Shown here: piece after piece, positions 5,946-9,773 of the stretch
Numbering within the stretch: position 1 is the stretch's first letter
How the letters are laid out: every line of letters begins with the position of its first letter
Source of the DNA: Planctomycetota bacterium
GTDB taxonomy: Bacteria > Planctomycetota > Phycisphaerae > WQYP01
Assembly (NCBI GenBank): GCA_021852225.1
Contig: JAJZOA010000360.1
Span: 1 to 9,773, forward strand
Reading direction: 5' to 3'
DNA: 9,773 nt
Position numbers and translations under genes: made by a program
Notes under the pieces: generated by a model
Database searches by the model: none
Told to the model about the DNA's origin: nothing
What the model saw: the letters and a program-made list of their open reading frames with translations, nothing else

Positions 5946-8900
5946 TTGAAGAAGATGACTCGCTCTCGGATTCTGGCCGTCGGTATTTCAAGCGCTGTTC
6001 TGGCCGGCGCCACGCTGCCCCTGATCCCGTTGGCATTGGCTGATACGGGTACGCAGGCGGCGGCTGGCACGCTGTTGACTCGCGGCCAGAGCCTTTTTGC
6101 CCAGCATGATTACCAGACTGCCAAGAAAGTTCTCCTGACGATCAATCCGGCGGATCTTAGTCCGACGGATCGGACCAGCATGGATTCGCTGCTCCAGCAG
6201 ATCGACGTGGCGATCTCGGCTGCTGCCCATAACAGCCAGGTGTTTCGCAATGCGCAAGCGTCGCTAAACGATGGCCATCTGGCGCATGCGGTCAATCTGT
6301 ACAACTACATTATTGCCAGTCCGGCCTCCACGCCTGAATTGGTACGTGAGGCTAAAGACAATCTGGCCCTGGCCCAGGCACGCCAGCAGGAAATGGTTCC
6401 CCAACTCAAGGCAACGCTGGCCAAAGCGATCGCCGCTTATAAGGCGGGCGACTACCAGACTGCTTCCAACGACCTTCACGCCATTTCAGTAGCTGGTGCC
6501 GATTTAGGGTCAGAAAATTCTCTTCCGGGCCACTACCAGTATCTAATTGCCCAGCAACGGGTTGCCGCAGTGAATGCCCAGTCCGCAGCCATTGCCAAAT
6601 CGACACCGGTTGCGACAACAGCCACGGTTCCGCCACCTGCACCGGTCTCTGTGTCAGCCACGCCGACCGCCAGTCCCGCGTTAAACAATCAGCTTGCCGG
6701 TCAGGAAGCTGTTGCGGCACAGCAGCGTGCCGCGGCAACCCAGGCAGCGGCCCAAGCCGCGGCGGCTGAAGCGGCAAAGGAAAAGGCGGCCCAATTGGCC
6801 CAGGCCCAGGCGGCCGCTGAAGCAACCAAAGAAGCCGCCGCCCGGAAACTCGCCGCCCAGCAGGCCGCGTTAGCCGTTGCCCAACAGCAGAAGTCGGCAC
6901 AGGCGAAATTGGCGGATCAACTTCAGTCCCAGGAAATACAGGCTGCTACGGAGCGTCAGGCTGCCGCGGCCGCCGCGCAGGCGGCGGCGCATGCCGCGGC
7001 CTTAAAGGCGCAACAGGAAGCTCTTGCGGCCCAGCAGAAAATTGAACAGGCTCAGTTGGCGGCCAAAGTAACGGCTCCGCAAGCCGCAGAGTCTCAACCC
7101 GCTCAACCCGCTCAACCCGCGTCCACAGGCGCAGCCGTGGCGATTCAGACACCTCCAGCGAGTGCACACATGACATCAACGACACCTCCCGCGCAAACCG
7201 CTTCGGCACCCGCACCGGCTGGCACAATGCCCGCGACCAAGCCGATGCCCGTCATGACCGCATCTGCAACGCCGGCGCCGGTCATGCCGACCGCTGCGGA
7301 AATTAACGCCCAGCGTTCCGCCGCGCTTACCCTTCAAGCCGATCAGGCGGTTCATGCGGCGAATTATTCACGGGCGATTGCCCTGTTTAATGATGCCCTG
7401 GTCATTGATCCGCGGAATCAGGCGGCTTCCATGGGGCTGGCTAACGCATCCAAACTTGCAGCCGGCAAAGCTCCTGGTCTGTTGAGCCAAAGCCTGTACA
7501 ATCAGGCGATTGATGCGCAACGTGCGCAGGTGTTGTTTAACCATGATCTGGAACAATCCAATCAGGAAATGCAGGCGGGCCATTTCAGTGTGGCCGCCGA
7601 CCGTGCCAATGACGCATTGGCGACCGCTGCGGCGGCCCGACATCTGTTCACCGCCTCGGAATATCAGGCGATGCGTGCCCGTGCCAGTGCCCAGCTTGCG
7701 ATGATTGAACATCGTCAGGCGGTTGCAGCCAGTCAGAGCGCCGCCATTAAGCAGCATGAAATTCAAACCAGCCAGGCGAACATTGAGCGGCAGCTTGTCG
7801 CTCAGCGCCAGGCCGAAGTCAAAGGCCTGATGGCCCAGGCGGACGAATATTACAAGCGGCTTGAATACAACCACGCCGAAGCGACGCTGCTTCAGGTTGT
7901 TGCCATTGATCCGACCAACTATCAGGCCCGCCTGATGCGCCGCATGGTGCAGGACCAGATTGAATACAATCGCTGGAACCATTATCACGACTTAGGTGCG
8001 CGACAGGCCCAGGAACAGGATATCAAGAGCGAAAAGGACCTGATTCCTTACACCAATCTTATCGTGTATCCAAGCGACTGGCCCGAGCTAAGCAAAATGC
8101 GCGAAGCTGAACAAAACAGCTCTGAATCCAGCGCCGACAAGCTGGTTCGTAACAGACTCAATGACAGCGTCGGTCGGTTATCCGTCAATGACCAGCCGTT
8201 TTCTGAAGTGGTCAAGCTTCTGCGAAACGAAACCGGCACCAATATTGTGGTCAACTGGAATGCCCTTACCAACGCCGGCGTATCCCGCCAGACCCCGATC
8301 AGCCTGACCTTGCGCAGTGTTCCATTTAAAAAGGTGCTTTCAATAGTGCTTCAGCAGGCGCAAGGTTCCAGTGGAACCACGCTTGGCTACAGCATAGATG
8401 AAGGCGTGATCACGATTTCCACTAAAGATCAGTTGGCTCAGCAGTCAGTGGTTCGCGTTTATGACATCACGGACCTGCTGATTCAGCCGCCGAATTTTGG
8501 CGGCAATGCGCCCTCCTTCAACCTGCAAAGTGCAACCCAGAATTCGACCGCGCAGGTCAGCGCGTCTGGCGGCGGTGGTTTGGGCGGCGGCGGTGGACAG
8601 AGCCTGTTTCAGGGCGGCGGTGGCGCGGCCGGCGGGGCGGCGGGAGGTGCCAATGGCGGCCAGAAAACCCGCGGCCAGATGGTTCGTGAAATCACCCGCC
8701 TGATTGAAAACACGGTCGACCGAAATTCGTGGGTTGCCAATGGCGGAACCGCCGGCAACGTCCGCGAACTTAACGGTCAGTTGGTAATCAGCCAGACGCC
8801 AGATAACCAGTCAAAAATCGAAAGTCTGCTGGAAAAACTCCGTGAAGCCCGTGCGATTGAAATTTCAGTTAATACGCGATTCCTTATCGTGAATTCCAGC

Positions 8901-9773
8901 TTCCTGAACTTCTTTGGATTCTCGTGGAGCCTTGGCTTTCCCGCGTTTGTCACCACCAACGGTGCCGGAGCACCAACGGCCAATACCGCTACGGGATCCC
9001 TGTTCGGCGGCAGCACTGGGCCGATCACCTTTGGCAACAACACCGCCACAATTGCCACGCCCCAGGCTACCGGTGTTGGAAACAATATTGCCAAGAATTT
9101 CAGTGCGGCAACATCCGCCTTGGACTTCAGCGGAAGCATACTTTCCAATTACCAGTTGAGCCTCCTTCTGCAGGCGACGCAGGAAAGCGAACACTCCACT
9201 ACGCTGACAGCGCCACGCGTCACCCTGTACAACGGACAGGAATCTTATATTACGGTCACGCAGCAGCAGAACTTTGTCTCCAGCGAAACCGGCGGCCAGA
9301 CGGTCACCGGCGGCGTCGGCGCAATCGCAACCGCCTCGCCTACCTTAAATGTGTCCACTCTTTCTACCGGTGTGGTGTTGCAGGTGCAGGCCACCGCTTC
9401 GGCGGATCGACGATATGTTGAAATGACCATTCAGCCCTCTTTGGCCACACTCCTTGGTCTGACCACCTTTAATATTACCGGTCAGAATATTACCGGTGGT
9501 GGCGCGCCGGCGGCCCTTGGTTTTGTTCAGTTGCCTGACGTTCAGTTGACCCAGGTGGCAACCACAGTGTCTGTTCCAGATGGTGGCACTCTGCTGCTGG
9601 GTGGCCAGCGCCTTGCGGGCGAGGTTGAAGTGGAAGCTGGCGTCCCAATTTTGTCTAAAATACCGCTCATCAACCGCCTTTTCACCAACCGGTCCTACGT
9701 GCGTGATACTGGAATTCTTCTTATTCTGGTACGGCCGCGAATCATCATTCAGAAGGAATGGGAACGCAAGCAG
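5946..9773 (+). CDS. Outer-membrane secretin (PilQ/GspD-type) with long N-terminal extension, 3' partial
   Basis: The frame is open for 1,276 codons to the window edge. It encodes the outer-membrane channel of a type IV pilus or type II secretion-like system. Residues 1-32 form a signal peptide ending ALA before Asp33. TPR-like helices follow (about 39-110), then a 130-residue Ala/Gln-rich helix (about 249-378), a Pro/Thr/Ala-rich linker (379-452), and more TPR-like repeats (about 457-505 and 625-675). An N0/STN-like domain is at 745-830 (LSVNDQPFSEVVKLL). A Gly-rich insert (875-905) separates it from a second N-type domain (912-970, RELNGQLVISQTPD). The secretin domain runs from about 971, with TAPRVTLYNGQ (1088-1098), VPDGGTLLLGGQ (1210-1221), then GVPILSKIPLINRLF and LLILVRPRIII near the end. 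The barrel domain looks complete, so little is probably missing. The start is TTG 5946 because of AGGAG. PilQ versus GspD cannot be decided here. Confidence 0.93.
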   Translation, partial: MKKMTRSRILAVGISSAVLAGATLPLIPLALADTGTQAAAGTLLTRGQSLFAQHDYQTAKKVLLTINPADLSPTDRTSMDSLLQQIDVAISAAAHNSQVFRNAQASLNDGHLAHAVNLYNYIIASPASTPELVREAKDNLALAQARQQEMVPQLKATLAKAIAAYKAGDYQTASNDLHAISVAGADLGSENSLPGHYQYLIAQQRVAAVNAQSAAIAKSTPVATTATVPPPAPVSVSATPTASPALNNQLAGQEAVAAQQRAAATQAAAQAAAAEAAKEKAAQLAQAQAAAEATKEAAARKLAAQQAALAVAQQQKSAQAKLADQLQSQEIQAATERQAAAAAAQAAAHAAALKAQQEALAAQQKIEQAQLAAKVTAPQAAESQPAQPAQPASTGAAVAIQTPPASAHMTSTTPPAQTASAPAPAGTMPATKPMPVMTASATPAPVMPTAAEINAQRSAALTLQADQAVHAANYSRAIALFNDALVIDPRNQAASMGLANASKLAAGKAPGLLSQSLYNQAIDAQRAQVLFNHDLEQSNQEMQAGHFSVAADRANDALATAAAARHLFTASEYQAMRARASAQLAMIEHRQAVAASQSAAIKQHEIQTSQANIERQLVAQRQAEVKGLMAQADEYYKRLEYNHAEATLLQVVAIDPTNYQARLMRRMVQDQIEYNRWNHYHDLGARQAQEQDIKSEKDLIPYTNLIVYPSDWPELSKMREAEQNSSESSADKLVRNRLNDSVGRLSVNDQPFSEVVKLLRNETGTNIVVNWNALTNAGVSRQTPISLTLRSVPFKKVLSIVLQQAQGSSGTTLGYSIDEGVITISTKDQLAQQSVVRVYDITDLLIQPPNFGGNAPSFNLQSATQNSTAQVSASGGGGLGGGGGQSLFQGGGGAAGGAAGGANGGQKTRGQMVREITRLIENTVDRNSWVANGGTAGNVRELNGQLVISQTPDNQSKIESLLEKLREARAIEISVNTRFLIVNSSFLNFFGFSWSLGFPAFVTTNGAGAPTANTATGSLFGGSTGPITFGNNTATIATPQATGVGNNIAKNFSAATSALDFSGSILSNYQLSLLLQATQESEHSTTLTAPRVTLYNGQESYITVTQQQNFVSSETGGQTVTGGVGAIATASPTLNVSTLSTGVVLQVQATASADRRYVEMTIQPSLATLLGLTTFNITGQNITGGGAPAALGFVQLPDVQLTQVATTVSVPDGGTLLLGGQRLAGEVEVEAGVPILSKIPLINRLFTNRSYVRDTGILLILVRPRIIIQKEWERKQ
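6690..7080 (+). other. Segment encoding a TolA-like Ala/Gln-rich helix
   Basis: Residues about 249-378 of the secretin consist almost entirely of Ala, Gln, Glu, Lys and Leu, without Pro or Gly except near the edges (for example AATQAAAQAAAAEAAKEKAA). Such composition gives long single helices or coiled coils. A fully helical 130 residues at 1.5 angstroms per residue would reach about 19 nm, enough to cross much of a periplasm. Confidence 0.7.
7095..7121 (+). repeat. Triple 9-bp tandem repeat (QPA x3)
   Basis: CAACCCGCT occurs three times in tandem, the last copy ending in G. It encodes Gln-Pro-Ala three times at the junction between the Ala-rich helix and the Pro-rich linker of the secretin. 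In-frame slippage could change linker length without breaking the gene. Confidence 0.85.
8568..8660 (+). repeat. Gly-rich insert between secretin N-domains
   Basis: Residues 875-905 are mostly Gly with some Ala (GGGGLGGGGGQ, GGGGAAGGAAGGANGG). The insert lies between the N0/STN-like domain and the next N-type domain, where a flexible hinge is plausible. Unlike the inserts in the three upstream genes it has no PGGF or PGGM steps, so it is related by style only. Confidence 0.75.

Noticed and set aside
6406..6900. 164-codon Pro/Arg-rich open frame on the minus strand
   Set aside because: Its composition is the complement of the Ala/Gln-rich secretin helix, so it is a shadow.
7368..7988. 206-codon open frame on the minus strand
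   Set aside because: It lies wholly opposite the secretin coding sequence, which has clear TPR-like content there. It is best explained by GC-rich codon composition.
1..9773. CRISPR array, tRNA, rRNA, insertion sequence or phage genes
   Set aside because: No spaced direct repeats, RNA-gene signatures, transposase motifs or terminal inverted repeats were seen. Coding sequence on the + strand accounts for almost all of the window.

Overview
The window reads as part of a Planctomycetota chromosome, possibly from the class Phycisphaerae. The reasons are the style of the PilM-like protein (a WGIDVGTTALKAIKL start, then an FVKLPPVE / IVKFEAIQQIPF region), the Gly/Pro/Phe-rich PGGF and PGGM inserts, and a secretin with long N-terminal extensions. 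This placement rests on remembered family features; no search was run. Base composition is moderately GC-rich, and all convincing genes lie on the + strand.

Layout: positions 3-119 may be the 3' end of an upstream gene, followed by a GC-rich hairpin (132-148). Four genes follow. (1) 250-2316 is an actin-like PilM domain fused through a membrane segment to a PilN-like periplasmic domain, the overall plan of GspL. (2) 2375-3823 is a single-pass membrane protein with a long periplasmic arm and a C-terminal PilO/GspM-like alpha/beta domain. (3) 3869-5623 is a single-pass membrane protein with two probable beta-sandwich segments and Gly/Pro-rich linkers; I do not recognise its family. (4) 5946 to the window end is an exported outer-membrane secretin with TPR-like repeats, a long Ala/Gln-rich helix, an N0/STN-like domain, a further N-type domain and the secretin barrel domain. 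It is still open at the last base. Genes 1-3 are separated by 58 and 45 bases and look like one transcription unit. The secretin is set apart by 322 bases holding inverted repeats, a candidate promoter and a long leader hairpin.

Together the genes encode the trans-envelope core of a type IV pilus / type II secretion-like machine: a cytoplasmic ring protein, its inner-membrane partners, a probable periplasmic connector and the outer-membrane channel. No ATPase, platform protein or pilin gene lies in the window. The gene order recalls the PVC-superphylum pilus locus represented by Akkermansia Amuc_1098-1102 (inference).

The most notable points are the PilM-PilN fusion that keeps the NLLP docking motif inside one chain, glycine-rich inserts in all four consecutive proteins (including a nearly identical PGGGVFPPG element in genes 1 and 3 written with different codons), the TolA-like helix in the secretin, and a 10-bp perfect inverted repeat with a nested inner stem in the secretin leader.
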